A DNA stretch of 64,000 nucleotides from Chryseosolibacter sp036402075 (GTDB taxonomy: Bacteria > Bacteroidota > Bacteroidia > Cytophagales > Cyclobacteriaceae), in assembly GCA_036402075.1 (NCBI GenBank), contig DASWTP010000141.1:1-64000 (forward strand). The letters are read 5' to 3'. Every line of letters begins with the position of its first letter. Positions within the stretch are counted from its first letter, which is position 1. Made by a program: the position numbers and the translations under genes. The notes beneath the pieces are model-generated. The model worked only from the letters and a program-made list of their open reading frames with translations, searched no databases and had not been told where the DNA came from. Positions 34,687 to 43,296 of this stretch are shown one piece after another.

Positions 34687-37254
34687 TTAACTTTCTTTGC
34701 GAAGCACCTGGAGCGGTGGTGTACTGATTACTTCGCGAGAGTTAAACCAGCCGATTGCAATTGTCAGAATGATTACCCCCAATCCGATAGTCAAAAGCTC
34801 AAGCCAATCAAATGCGAAGGTGATCTCAAAGAAAAATTTCGTGAGCAGCCATCCCCCGCCCAGCGACAAGATCATTCCGGTGAGCGCTGAAAACAACCCC
34901 AGGTATGCATACTCAATTAACGTAATCTGGGTGATCTGTCGTGTTCGTGCTCCAACCGTTCGCAACAATACGTTTTCTTTGATTCTCACAAACTTGCTGT
35001 TGATTACTGCTCCGGCCAGGACAACCAGGCCGGTAATGATGCTGAACAGCGCGAGGAACCGGATGATCAATCCAAGTTTGTTAAACAATTCGTTCACCGT
35101 GCTGAGGATCAATCGTAAATCGATCAACGATACGTTCGGGAATTGCATCACCAGCGCCTGCTGAAAAGCGTTTGCCTGGTTTTGGTCGTTGATGCGCGTA
35201 GCCGTAACGAAGATCTGGGGCGCTGCTTCGAGCACACTGTCTGGAAACACGAAAATGAAATTGGGAGGATCTTTTGGCCAGTCAACTTTTCGAACTCCCC
35301 CGATGTACGCCTTCACGGGCACTCCCTGAACATCGAACACCAGCGAATCACCGAGCTTCACTTCCAGGTTTTCTTCCATCCCCTCGGAGATCGTGACGAA
35401 TACGGAGTCTCCAACACTGCTCTTATACTGGATCTTTCCCTTGATCAATTCTTCGGAATGATGGAGCGAATCCCGATAGGTGATCCGATACTCGCGGGTC
35501 AACGCCCAGTTCGGAATTTTATCGGTGGTATCGCGTTGCAGCGAGTCAATGCTTCTGCCTTTAAGCTGGCTAAGCCGGCAGGTAATAATTGGCACAACCT
35601 GATTTACTTTGAGCTTGTTGTCCTCCATCAATTTCACAACCCCGTCTTTCTGCGAAGGCTGGATATCGAAGAGGATCGTGTTGCTTTGATTTTCCTGCCC
35701 GGTAAATTCAACCTGGCTCAACATACTCTGCTCAACAATATTGAGGGTCGAGATGATGAAGGCGCCCAGCCCGATGGTGACCATAAGCACCCTGGTTTGA
35801 TTGTTGGGCCGAAACAGGCTCGAGAGGGAATGACGCCAGATGAATCCTGCCTTATGCGGAAAAAACTTCCGAACTATCATCAACAGCGCAATTGCGACCA
35901 GCGTCAGGCATGCCAGCGCGCCAACGAGCCCGAGAAAGAACATCAGGCCTGTCATGATGCTTTTGGTCTGTAAAGCAGCAAATGCAATGGGGAATAATGC
36001 AATGAGGACAATCGCGGTGATCTTCGTCTTTGAATACACACGCACGGGTTGTGAGTCTGTGCGCAAAACCGTGAGTGGTGGAACGAACCGAACGCCAACA
36101 AGCGGTAAAATTGAAAAGAGAACTGATACAACCGTCCCAATAATTAATCCGAGCAAAAGCGACTGCCACGAGATCATGAAGGTTAACTCAAACGGAATCA
36201 CTCCCTTGAGAAAATACGGGATGAGTTGCTGAATACCCACACCCAGAAAAGAACCGATGACACTTCCGATAACGCCAAGCAAGAAAATCTGGATAAAGAA
36301 AATATTGAATGCCTGCCACCCGGAGGATCCAACGCATCGGAGTACGGCAACCTCCTCGCGCTTTTCCCGGGCATAAATATGAACTGAACTGGCGACACCA
36401 ATGCAACCCAGGATGAGTGCAATAAATGCGAGCAATGAAAAGAACCGATAAATAGACTGAAAGCCCTCACCTAATCCCTCTTTGCGCCCCTCAACGGTTT
36501 CAAGTGAGTACCCATGCTTCCGTAGAACAGGCCGAATCTTTTCAACTGTTGCGGTCTTTTGTTTTTCGGAATAGATCTTGAAATATTGCTTGTAGCTCAC
36601 ACGGCTTCCGAATTGCACCAGCCCCGTTGAATCGAGCTGATCAAGCGAAATGTAAACGGAGGGCGTGAAGGTCGTCATGATGCCTCCTCCTCCCGGGATC
36701 TTTTTAACGATACCGGAAACTTTAAATACGGAGTTCCCGATCCGGATAGAATCGTCTGAGCTCACTTCATACTGGCTGGCGAGTGTCTCATCAAGCATTG
36801 CAAACTTGCCAGTTTTCACCTTACGGTATGCGTTGGCAGGCTGTGTTTCTATCTCACCGTAGAAGGGAAAATTTCCTCGTAATGCCACCAGCCGGATCAG
36901 GCGCGACTGATTGTTGTGAAGAAACAGCACCATGGAAGCCATATCGGCTTCCGATGCTTGCGGATACTTCAGGGAATCGAAGAGTGCCGTTACTTCAGGG
37001 ACGAATTTTTTGTCACCATTCACGACTACGTCTGCGCCAAGCAGCTCCTTAGCGTTGTTATCAATGTCTGCCTGCAATGATTGATTCAATGAATCCAGTG
37101 CGACTACTGCGGCAATCCCTGTAATCAGCGAAGCAGTGAACAAGACCAGCCTTGAGTAGTTATGCCGCGCGTCACGCCATGCCATGCGCCAAACCCAGCC
37201 GTCTGTAAAAATGGTTTTCGCCTTGCGCTTAATCTTAATGATGTACTCGATCAT
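34687..37254 (-). CDS. Large ABC transporter permease, YbbP-like (FtsX/MacB superfamily)
   Basis: An 855-residue permease with two FtsX-type four-helix units: one N-terminal single helix plus periplasmic domain followed by three helices at about 265-400, and a repeat with helices at about 420-480 and 730-850. This is the duplicated layout of YbbP, a predicted lipid or lipoprotein extruder. It follows its ATPase by 12 bases and the pair is divergent from a tesA-like gene, the same order as ybbP-ybbA/tesA in E. coli. The substrate is unknown. Start at 37254 gives a basic N-terminus. Confidence 0.88.
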   Translation of the reverse strand: MIEYIIKIKRKAKTIFTDGWVWRMAWRDARHNYSRLVLFTASLITGIAAVVALDSLNQSLQADIDNNAKELLGADVVVNGDKKFVPEVTALFDSLKYPQASEADMASMVLFLHNNQSRLIRLVALRGNFPFYGEIETQPANAYRKVKTGKFAMLDETLASQYEVSSDDSIRIGNSVFKVSGIVKKIPGGGGIMTTFTPSVYISLDQLDSTGLVQFGSRVSYKQYFKIYSEKQKTATVEKIRPVLRKHGYSLETVEGRKEGLGEGFQSIYRFFSLLAFIALILGCIGVASSVHIYAREKREEVAVLRCVGSSGWQAFNIFFIQIFLLGVIGSVIGSFLGVGIQQLIPYFLKGVIPFELTFMISWQSLLLGLIIGTVVSVLFSILPLVGVRFVPPLTVLRTDSQPVRVYSKTKITAIVLIALFPIAFAALQTKSIMTGLMFFLGLVGALACLTLVAIALLMIVRKFFPHKAGFIWRHSLSSLFRPNNQTRVLMVTIGLGAFIISTLNIVEQSMLSQVEFTGQENQSNTILFDIQPSQKDGVVKLMEDNKLKVNQVVPIITCRLSQLKGRSIDSLQRDTTDKIPNWALTREYRITYRDSLHHSEELIKGKIQYKSSVGDSVFVTISEGMEENLEVKLGDSLVFDVQGVPVKAYIGGVRKVDWPKDPPNFIFVFPDSVLEAAPQIFVTATRINDQNQANAFQQALVMQFPNVSLIDLRLILSTVNELFNKLGLIIRFLALFSIITGLVVLAGAVINSKFVRIKENVLLRTVGARTRQITQITLIEYAYLGLFSALTGMILSLGGGWLLTKFFFEITFAFDWLELLTIGLGVIILTIAIGWFNSREVISTPPLQVLRKES

Positions 37255-37266
37255 GACGGGATGCGG

Positions 37267-37965
37267 TTAACGTGCGATCGATGGGCTATAAATGTCCTGG
37301 ATGAGTTTGCCACCTTTCATTCTCAAAATGCGCTGCGTGCGTTGCGCAAGATCGAGATTGTGGGTGACCAGGACGAGTGTTGTCCCCTGTTCTTTGTTCA
37401 ATCCAAAAAGAAGCTCTGTGATGTGTGTGGCATTCTCCTCGTCCAGGTTTCCCGTGGGCTCGTCAGCGAATAAGATTTTCGGATCGGTCATGAAGGCCCG
37501 CGCCATGGCCACACGCTGCTGCTCCCCTCCTGACAGTTGTGACGGATAATGATGAACCCGATCAGCAAGGCCTACGCGATGCAGCAGCTCTTTCGCCTTG
37601 TTCATTACATTACGTTCACCGCGAAGCTCCAGTGGCACCATGACATTCTCCAGGGCCGTTAATGTTGAGAGGAGCTGGAAGTTCTGAAACACAAACCCGA
37701 CATATTGATTGCGGATATACGCCCGGTCGTCTTCGCTCATGTTATTTAGCTTGAACCCCATCAATGAAATAGTTCCAGATGAGGGAGTATCCAGACCTGC
37801 ACACAGGCCAAGCAGCGTGGTCTTGCCGCTACCGGATGGACCGATAATGGAGATCGAATTACCCTGGTCGACTGCAAACGAGATTTGGTCAAGAACGACC
37901 AGGTCTCTGTCGGCAGAACGGTAAATTTTTGTTAGATTTTCAGCCTGGAGTACGGTTTGTGACAT
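37267..37965 (-). CDS. ABC transporter ATP-binding protein, YbbA/LolD-like
   Basis: A 232-residue ATPase with Walker A GPSGSGKTT at 42-50, Q-loop in FVFQNFQLL, ABC signature LSGGEQQR, Walker B ILFADEPTGNLDEENA and the switch His in VTHN. The length and QQ-rich signature are those of the LolD/MacB/FtsE group that energises mechanotransmission permeases. Its partner is the adjacent large permease. It begins 83 bases from the divergently read esterase gene. Confidence 0.95.
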   Translation of the reverse strand: MSQTVLQAENLTKIYRSADRDLVVLDQISFAVDQGNSISIIGPSGSGKTTLLGLCAGLDTPSSGTISLMGFKLNNMSEDDRAYIRNQYVGFVFQNFQLLSTLTALENVMVPLELRGERNVMNKAKELLHRVGLADRVHHYPSQLSGGEQQRVAMARAFMTDPKILFADEPTGNLDEENATHITELLFGLNKEQGTTLVLVTHNLDLAQRTQRILRMKGGKLIQDIYSPSIAR

Positions 37966-38048
37966 TTTTTTGAAATTCGGCTACTAGAATAAATCGTTAT
38001 TGCACGAAAATTGTTTCAGTAAATATAAATGTAAACTGAATTTGCTTC

Positions 38049-38657
38049 ATGGTCGTTAAGAAACTCCTCTTTATTGTGCTCGCGTTAACATTTCAGGCGG
38101 CTGATGCTCCGAAAACGATTTTGTTCTTTGGCGACAGTCTCACCGCGGGCTACGGCTTATCAACCGAAGAAGCATTTCCTGCACAAGTTGAAAAGAAGCT
38201 GCTGAAGGACGGCAAAGCAGCAAAAGTGGTGAATGCGGGCCTGAGTGGAGAAACATCTGCCGGAGGTGTCTCCCGAATCGACTGGATACTCAAACAGCCC
38301 GTGGACATCTTTATTCTGGAACTTGGGGCGAACGATGGCTTGCGAGGCCTGCCGATTGAACAGACCATCAAAAATCTTCAGACGATCATTGACAAAGTCA
38401 AGGCTAAAAACCCGAAGGTCAAAATAGTGATCGCGGGCATGATGGTGCCGCCCAACCTCGGAGCCGATTATTCAACCCGATTCCAAAAGATCTTTCCTGA
38501 CCTGGCAAAGAAAAACAATGCGACCTTGATCCCTTTTTTGCTTCAAGATGTGGCTGGGAATGAAAAACTAAACCTTTCAGATGGCATTCATCCGAACCCG
38601 GAGGGCCATAAAATCGTTGCACAGAACGTGTTGAAAGCGATCTCACCTTTGATTTAA
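38049..38657 (+). CDS. tesA: TesA-like arylesterase / acyl-CoA thioesterase (SGNH hydrolase)
   Basis: A 202-residue GDSL hydrolase with a signal peptide (about 1-18), so it is probably periplasmic. Block I is FFGDSLTAGYG with nucleophile Ser30, block II NAGLSGETSAGG, block III ELGANDGLRG, and block V SDGIHPNPEGH supplies the catalytic Asp and His. E. coli TesA has the same length and motifs and acts on acyl-CoAs and esters. Its divergent pairing with ybbA/ybbP-like genes is conserved with E. coli and suggests a common lipid task. Confidence 0.92.
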   Translation: MVVKKLLFIVLALTFQAADAPKTILFFGDSLTAGYGLSTEEAFPAQVEKKLLKDGKAAKVVNAGLSGETSAGGVSRIDWILKQPVDIFILELGANDGLRGLPIEQTIKNLQTIIDKVKAKNPKVKIVIAGMMVPPNLGADYSTRFQKIFPDLAKKNNATLIPFLLQDVAGNEKLNLSDGIHPNPEGHKIVAQNVLKAISPLI

Positions 38658-38722
38658 TTTTTTTCGCCTCCGTTTAAAATTATTCATGGGTTCAATCGTC
38701 TCTACACGAATGACTGACCAAT

Positions 38723-38784
38723 GTCCACTGTCAACAGTCCACCCGTCCACAGCTTCTGTTGACTGTTGTCCGTTGACGGTGGAC
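38723..38784. repeat. Long hairpin palindrome made of GTCNACN heptads
   Basis: The left arm (38723-38750) is a series of seven-base words GTCCACT, GTCAACA, GTCCACC and GTCCACA. The right arm (38758-38784) reads GTTGACT, GTTGTCC, GTTGACG, GTGGAC, so the arms fold into an imperfect stem of about 27 bp with a loop of about 7. It lies between the tesA-like stop and the MFS start, ending 11 bases before the MFS ATG. Confidence 0.65.
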
Positions 38785-38795
38785 GCAAAACTCCA

Positions 38796-40004
38796 ATGAA
38801 AAACGAAAGACTACTCCTGCTGATTCTGGCTGCCGCAATGTTCACCCACATCATGGATTTCATGATCATGATGCCGCTGGGGCCTCAACTGATGCGAATC
38901 TTCGACATTACCCCTCAGCAGTTTTCTTTGCTCGTGGCTTCGTATACCATTACCGCAGGTGTATCAGGATTCGCGGCTGCGTTTCTCATCGACCGATACG
39001 ATCGCAAGAAATCCCTGTTGTTTGTGTACATCGGATTTGCTCTGGGAACGCTGGCCTGCGCCTTCGCTCCAACGTATGCGATATTGCTCATCACACGATC
39101 CATGGCCGGGGCTTTCGGGGGTGTGCTGGGCGCCATCATCCTGGCGATCGTAAGTGACGCGGTACCGCTCGAAAGGCGAGCGCAAGGAATCGGGATGGTG
39201 ATGGCTTCATTCGGTGTTGCCTCTGTGCTGGGTGTTCCGTTCGGATTATTTATCGCGACCAGGTCGTCATGGCATGCACCGTTTCTTCTGCTGGGAGGTT
39301 TGGCGGTGGTCATCACCTTGCTGATTATTGCATTCGTCCCCAGCATGACCAAGCACCTCAATGCAAACGGTCATTTGAGCCCCATGCAGGTGCTGCGGGA
39401 AATTTTTGGAAAACGTAACTCCAGGATCGGATTGACCTTTAGCTCCATTCTGATGCTGGGCCACTTCACCATTATTCCATTTGTCGCGCCTTATATGGTA
39501 GGAAACGTTGGATTCTCCGAATCGCAGCTTGCCTACATTTACCTCGTAGGCGGAGTGTGCACACTCTTCTTTTCTCCGTGGGTAGGAAAGATGGCTGACA
39601 AGCATGGCCGTCTGAAGATCTTCACGATTTTCGGATCACTGGTCATTATTCCAATTCTTGTGATTACGAACCTGGTACCAGTTCCAATTTGGGCGGCATT
39701 GATCATAGCGGCCATATTCTTCATTTTCAGTAACGGGCGAATGGTTCCTTCTACGACAATGGAGACGGCCATCATCAAGCCTGAGTTTCGCGGAAGTTAC
39801 ATGAGTATCCGGTCGTCCGTTCAGCAGCTGAGTTCAGGAATTGCCGCATTTATTGCCGGCTTGATCATCACTGAACAACCATCGATTTTTGATCCACAGG
39901 CAAAGGCCCTCGTGAATTACAATTATGTTGGGATGATTGCCGTGTTCTTCAGCCTGGTGTCACTCTATGTGGCGAGGAAACTGACAGTGGCAACGAGCGC
40001 GTGA
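38796..40004 (+). CDS. MFS transporter (DHA1-like, AraJ type)
   Basis: A 402-residue inner-membrane transporter with twelve predicted helices. The conserved loop between helices 2 and 3 (FLIDRYDRKKSLLFVY) and motif around ARSMAGAFGG are typical of the DHA1 group of drug and sugar efflux proteins. ATG at 38796 was chosen; an earlier TTG at 38766 would place the N-terminus inside the heptad palindrome, with residues of no membrane character. Substrate cannot be read from the sequence. Confidence 0.88.
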   Translation: MKNERLLLLILAAAMFTHIMDFMIMMPLGPQLMRIFDITPQQFSLLVASYTITAGVSGFAAAFLIDRYDRKKSLLFVYIGFALGTLACAFAPTYAILLITRSMAGAFGGVLGAIILAIVSDAVPLERRAQGIGMVMASFGVASVLGVPFGLFIATRSSWHAPFLLLGGLAVVITLLIIAFVPSMTKHLNANGHLSPMQVLREIFGKRNSRIGLTFSSILMLGHFTIIPFVAPYMVGNVGFSESQLAYIYLVGGVCTLFFSPWVGKMADKHGRLKIFTIFGSLVIIPILVITNLVPVPIWAALIIAAIFFIFSNGRMVPSTTMETAIIKPEFRGSYMSIRSSVQQLSSGIAAFIAGLIITEQPSIFDPQAKALVNYNYVGMIAVFFSLVSLYVARKLTVATSA

Positions 40005-40072
40005 AAAACAGTTTTGTTTTGTGGTTACCAGGTGAACCCGCTCCACAAAAAACTACAGATTACAAACTGGTA

Positions 40073-41308
40073 TTACTCAAAGCGCAGCGACTCAATCGGA
40101 TCTAGCTTCGAAGCCTTGCTTGCCGGATAATAACCGGAGATCAGCCCAACCACAACGCAGACAATCATGCCGAGCATCATTTCGAACCATGGAATGACAA
40201 AACCATCAATGCTCATCAGGCTGGCCAGCAGGTTGCCAATGAGAATACCGAGGATAACTCCGGTGATCCCGCCAAGAACGCAAACCACGATCGCCTCGAC
40301 AACGAACTGCTGACGGATACGCAGCGGTGTCGCACCGAGTGCTTTCCGCACGCCTACTTCGCGCGTGCGCTCCGTTACCGACACCAGCATAATGTTCATC
40401 AGCGCAATTGACGCACCGAGGAGGGTAATAAATCCAATTCCAAATCCGGCAATTCGCAATCCACCGGTGATACTTTCCAATTCCTGCGCAAGTGTCTCGC
40501 TTTTTTCTATTTCGAAAGAATTCTCGCGACCAACCTGGTCACCACGAATTCTACGCATCAGTCCGGTAGCTTCGCCCATCGCATAATCCATGCGCGCAGG
40601 GTCTGCAATACCCACTGTCATATCGTACCAAAGCCCGCGACCCTTCGCCATTTGATTGGCTTTAATGATTGGAATCACTACCATGTTATCAAAGTTCTCC
40701 TCCGCGATATCGCCTTTTTCTTTCATCACCCCGATAATTTTAAACTGAGTTCCGAGGGTGCTGATTTCCTGGCCAATGACATTACCTTTCTTCGGGAAAA
40801 GCTTCTCATAAATCTTGTAGCCGATCACGGCCACCTGGGTGCCATACTGCACTTCGATCTGCGAAAAGCCTCGTCCCTGGTACATTTCAAGACCGTTAAG
40901 CGCGAAATATTCCTCGTTCGAACCAACTATACCGATGTTTGGGTTAGTTTTTTCCGACTTATGCTTTACCTCCGCCAGCCACGAAACATATGTTGACAAG
41001 CTGATGGTGGACGGGACCTCGTATTGGTCGATAAACCGGAAGGCCTGGTTCATGGTGATCTGAGGATACGTTTTTTCGGTAACGCCTTGCGAGCTGGATC
41101 CGCGGTTGGTTTTGCTTCTTACATCGAACGTGTTCACGCCCAGCGATGAAAGGCTTTCATTTACCGACTGCTCGATGCCTGAGATTGTGGTAAGCATGCC
41201 TACGAGGGCGGTAATTCCTATGGCGACAATCAGGGCAGTTAACACCGACCTGAGGAGGTTTGCCTTAATGGACCGAAGTCCCTCGCGAATATTCTCTAAT
41301 AAATCCAT
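40073..41308 (-). CDS. MacB-like ABC transporter permease
   Basis: A 411-residue permease: N-terminal helix (about 20-42), a periplasmic MacB core domain, and three C-terminal helices (about 285-405) forming the FtsX domain. The segment VTERTREVGVRKALGATPLRIRQQF is highly typical of MacB/FtsX permeases. No ATPase gene is adjacent; the nearest is the YbbA-like one 2.1 kb away, which has its own partner. It may pair with an ATPase elsewhere. It begins in the gap divergent from the next gene, 155 bases away. Confidence 0.92.
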   Translation of the reverse strand: MDLLENIREGLRSIKANLLRSVLTALIVAIGITALVGMLTTISGIEQSVNESLSSLGVNTFDVRSKTNRGSSSQGVTEKTYPQITMNQAFRFIDQYEVPSTISLSTYVSWLAEVKHKSEKTNPNIGIVGSNEEYFALNGLEMYQGRGFSQIEVQYGTQVAVIGYKIYEKLFPKKGNVIGQEISTLGTQFKIIGVMKEKGDIAEENFDNMVVIPIIKANQMAKGRGLWYDMTVGIADPARMDYAMGEATGLMRRIRGDQVGRENSFEIEKSETLAQELESITGGLRIAGFGIGFITLLGASIALMNIMLVSVTERTREVGVRKALGATPLRIRQQFVVEAIVVCVLGGITGVILGILIGNLLASLMSIDGFVIPWFEMMLGMIVCVVVGLISGYYPASKASKLDPIESLRFE

Positions 41309-41463
41309 AGGATTGAAACGAACGTTATACCCTAATACGTTGATAAAACAGGCTTAAATGTTACATCGGGGGCCTGATTTTTTATCAAAAATCTATATTT
41401 ACCCGTTTTAACAGGAATTCAGCTTTTGAATAAGTAAATTTAATACATAAAGATTCGTTTACG

Positions 41464-42720
41464 ATGCGGTTTGCGGTTTTGTTGTTCATGGTTCTGATTG
41501 CCCGGGTAGCCTCGGCAAACTCAATCCTTATTCCGATGGATGGAAAACAGGCTAACCACCTCAAGGCTTACGGCATCGCCTACTGGGTGCTGAAAAACGA
41601 GTTGGAAGTTGATTGGCTGCTCAACTATCGTGGAGGCAGCTTTATGATCAAGCACCACCCAGCCATTCAGAATGAGCTTGTCGTTAGGGGCGTCAGCTTC
41701 GAGGTGATCTCTGACGCGCAGGCAAACGAGATTCTCACTGAAATTGCAAGTCCGGCTGTGAACTATGACGTAATGAAGCTGGAAAAGTATCCGCGCATTG
41801 CAGTTTATTCACCAAAGTCAAAACAACCATGGGATGATGCGGTAACGCTGGTCCTTACGTATGCTGAAATACCTTACGACATTATTTTCGATGACGAAGT
41901 AATGAGCGGATCACTGCCAAAGTACGACTGGCTTCACCTCCACCACGAAGATTTTACAGGCCAGTATGGCAAATTCTACAGCCAGTTCAGCAACATGCCG
42001 TGGTATGTGGAGCAAGTAAAAGAATCTGAAGACCTCGCACGAAAGCACGGCTTTCACAAAGTGTCCCAACTGAAGCTTGCCGTTTCAAAAAAGATTAAGG
42101 AGTTCGTCACCGGAGGGGGGTTTCTTTTCGCGATGTGTTCGGCAACCGACAGTTACGACATCGCGCTCGCTGCTGATGGTGTAGACATTTGCGAGAAGAT
42201 GTACGATGGCGATCCGGCCGATCCGCAAGCTCAGGAAAAACTCAACTTTGAAAACACCCTGGCATTTACCGATTTCCGACTTGTTCGTGATCCGTATCAA
42301 TATGAGTTCTCTGATATTGATAATAATCCGCAGGAACGGGGCATGCGCCAGGACAACGACTACTTCAGCATCTTCGAATTCTCGGCCAAATGGGATCCCA
42401 TTCCAACCATGCTGACACAAAATCATACAAGGGTCATTTCCGGATTCTTCGGTCAGACTACCGGTTTCAAAAAACAACTTATCAAACCTGATGTTGTGCT
42501 GATGGGAGAAAACAAAGAAATCAAGGAAGCGAAATACATTCACGGTGTGATGGGTAAAGGCTTCTGGACATTTTATGGTGGTCACGATCCGGAAGATTAT
42601 CAGCATCAGGTGAATGAAGAACCTACTGACCTGAATCAACATCCCAATTCCCCGGGATACAGATTGATCCTAAATAATATCTTGTTTCCGGCTGCAAAAA
42701 AGAAAAAGCAGAAAACGTAA
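41464..42720 (+). CDS. Exported class I amidotransferase-fold-like protein, function unknown
   Basis: A 418-residue protein with a signal peptide (about 1-18), so it acts outside the cytoplasm. It contains an alpha/beta segment PRIAVYSPKSKQPWDDAVTLVL, a DYDWLHLHHEDF-like stretch, and GGGFLFAMCSATDSYDIAL, which resembles the nucleophile elbow of class I glutamine amidotransferases or ThuA-like proteins, with Cys225. A conserved-looking FYGGHDPEDYQH segment near residue 380 could supply a His. Similar Bacteroidota proteins have been labelled asparagine synthetase B, but no synthetase motifs exist. The true reaction is unknown. Confidence 0.65.
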   Translation: MRFAVLLFMVLIARVASANSILIPMDGKQANHLKAYGIAYWVLKNELEVDWLLNYRGGSFMIKHHPAIQNELVVRGVSFEVISDAQANEILTEIASPAVNYDVMKLEKYPRIAVYSPKSKQPWDDAVTLVLTYAEIPYDIIFDDEVMSGSLPKYDWLHLHHEDFTGQYGKFYSQFSNMPWYVEQVKESEDLARKHGFHKVSQLKLAVSKKIKEFVTGGGFLFAMCSATDSYDIALAADGVDICEKMYDGDPADPQAQEKLNFENTLAFTDFRLVRDPYQYEFSDIDNNPQERGMRQDNDYFSIFEFSAKWDPIPTMLTQNHTRVISGFFGQTTGFKKQLIKPDVVLMGENKEIKEAKYIHGVMGKGFWTFYGGHDPEDYQHQVNEEPTDLNQHPNSPGYRLILNNILFPAAKKKKQKT

Positions 42721-42904
42721 TCTTTATCGCCTGGCGCAAAACGGTTCCAGACCGGTATGTACTCGTTCATGATAGTGCCTCAACTACTACTTTTTGACTA
42801 TTACACAAAAGCGATCACCCGAAAATTTGGCGAGTCTATTTTCTAATAACTCTGAATCGGCCGAAACGCCTGTGCTTTCTAGCTGAATTTTGCTAATTTC
42901 GATC

Positions 42905-43291
42905 ATGCCCAAACCTGCTCCGACATGTGTCGCACTTGTGATTGCTTTTGCCCTGTCACTTTCACTACAAGGGTGTGCTCAGGCAACACAAAGCTCGCGG
43001 GAAACGCTCGATGCTATTGCCAGGAGGAAGCTAGGAGAAAAGTATGCGATTACATACAATGCGTCCAAAGACTACGCGTTATGCCAGCAGACAAGCAGTG
43101 GCCAGGACCATGCGCTGCGAAGGTTTAAATTTATCGTTGTCAGCGTTTCGGAAAACACAATCATAAATGAAGGCTCGTTTAAAGATGGCTATGTAAAGTG
43201 GATTGACAATAAATCGATAGAAGTAAGTTCAGGCGGGACGGATGAAAAACGGCAGACAAGAATTGTGAACGTCAACGAACAGCAATCGTAA
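42905..43291 (+). CDS. Small lipoprotein, hypothetical
   Basis: A 128-residue protein with a lipobox (LSLQGC near residue 24). The mature part is a small, mostly beta domain with no recognised family. ATG at 42905 precedes the signal peptide; the frame opens at a TTG 15 bases earlier. The next gene starts only 5 bases after its stop, so it probably shares a transcript with the giant BNR-repeat protein and might help that protein's export or anchoring. Confidence 0.7.
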   Translation: MPKPAPTCVALVIAFALSLSLQGCAQATQSSRETLDAIARRKLGEKYAITYNASKDYALCQQTSSGQDHALRRFKFIVVSVSENTIINEGSFKDGYVKWIDNKSIEVSSGGTDEKRQTRIVNVNEQQS

Positions 43292-43296
43292 GTCGT

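Noticed and set aside
35143..35973. 276-residue plus-strand frame opposite the YbbP-like permease
   Set aside because: It is the antisense of a strongly supported gene and shows no signal peptide, membrane pattern or motif of its own.
38723..38784. Simple rho-independent terminator reading of the heptad hairpin
   Set aside because: There is no T-run after either arm; the flanks do not match terminator layout, so it is listed as a repeat.
41464..42720. Asparagine synthetase B label for the secreted protein
   Set aside because: There is no N-terminal catalytic Cys2, no ATP-pyrophosphatase SGG motif and a signal peptide is present.
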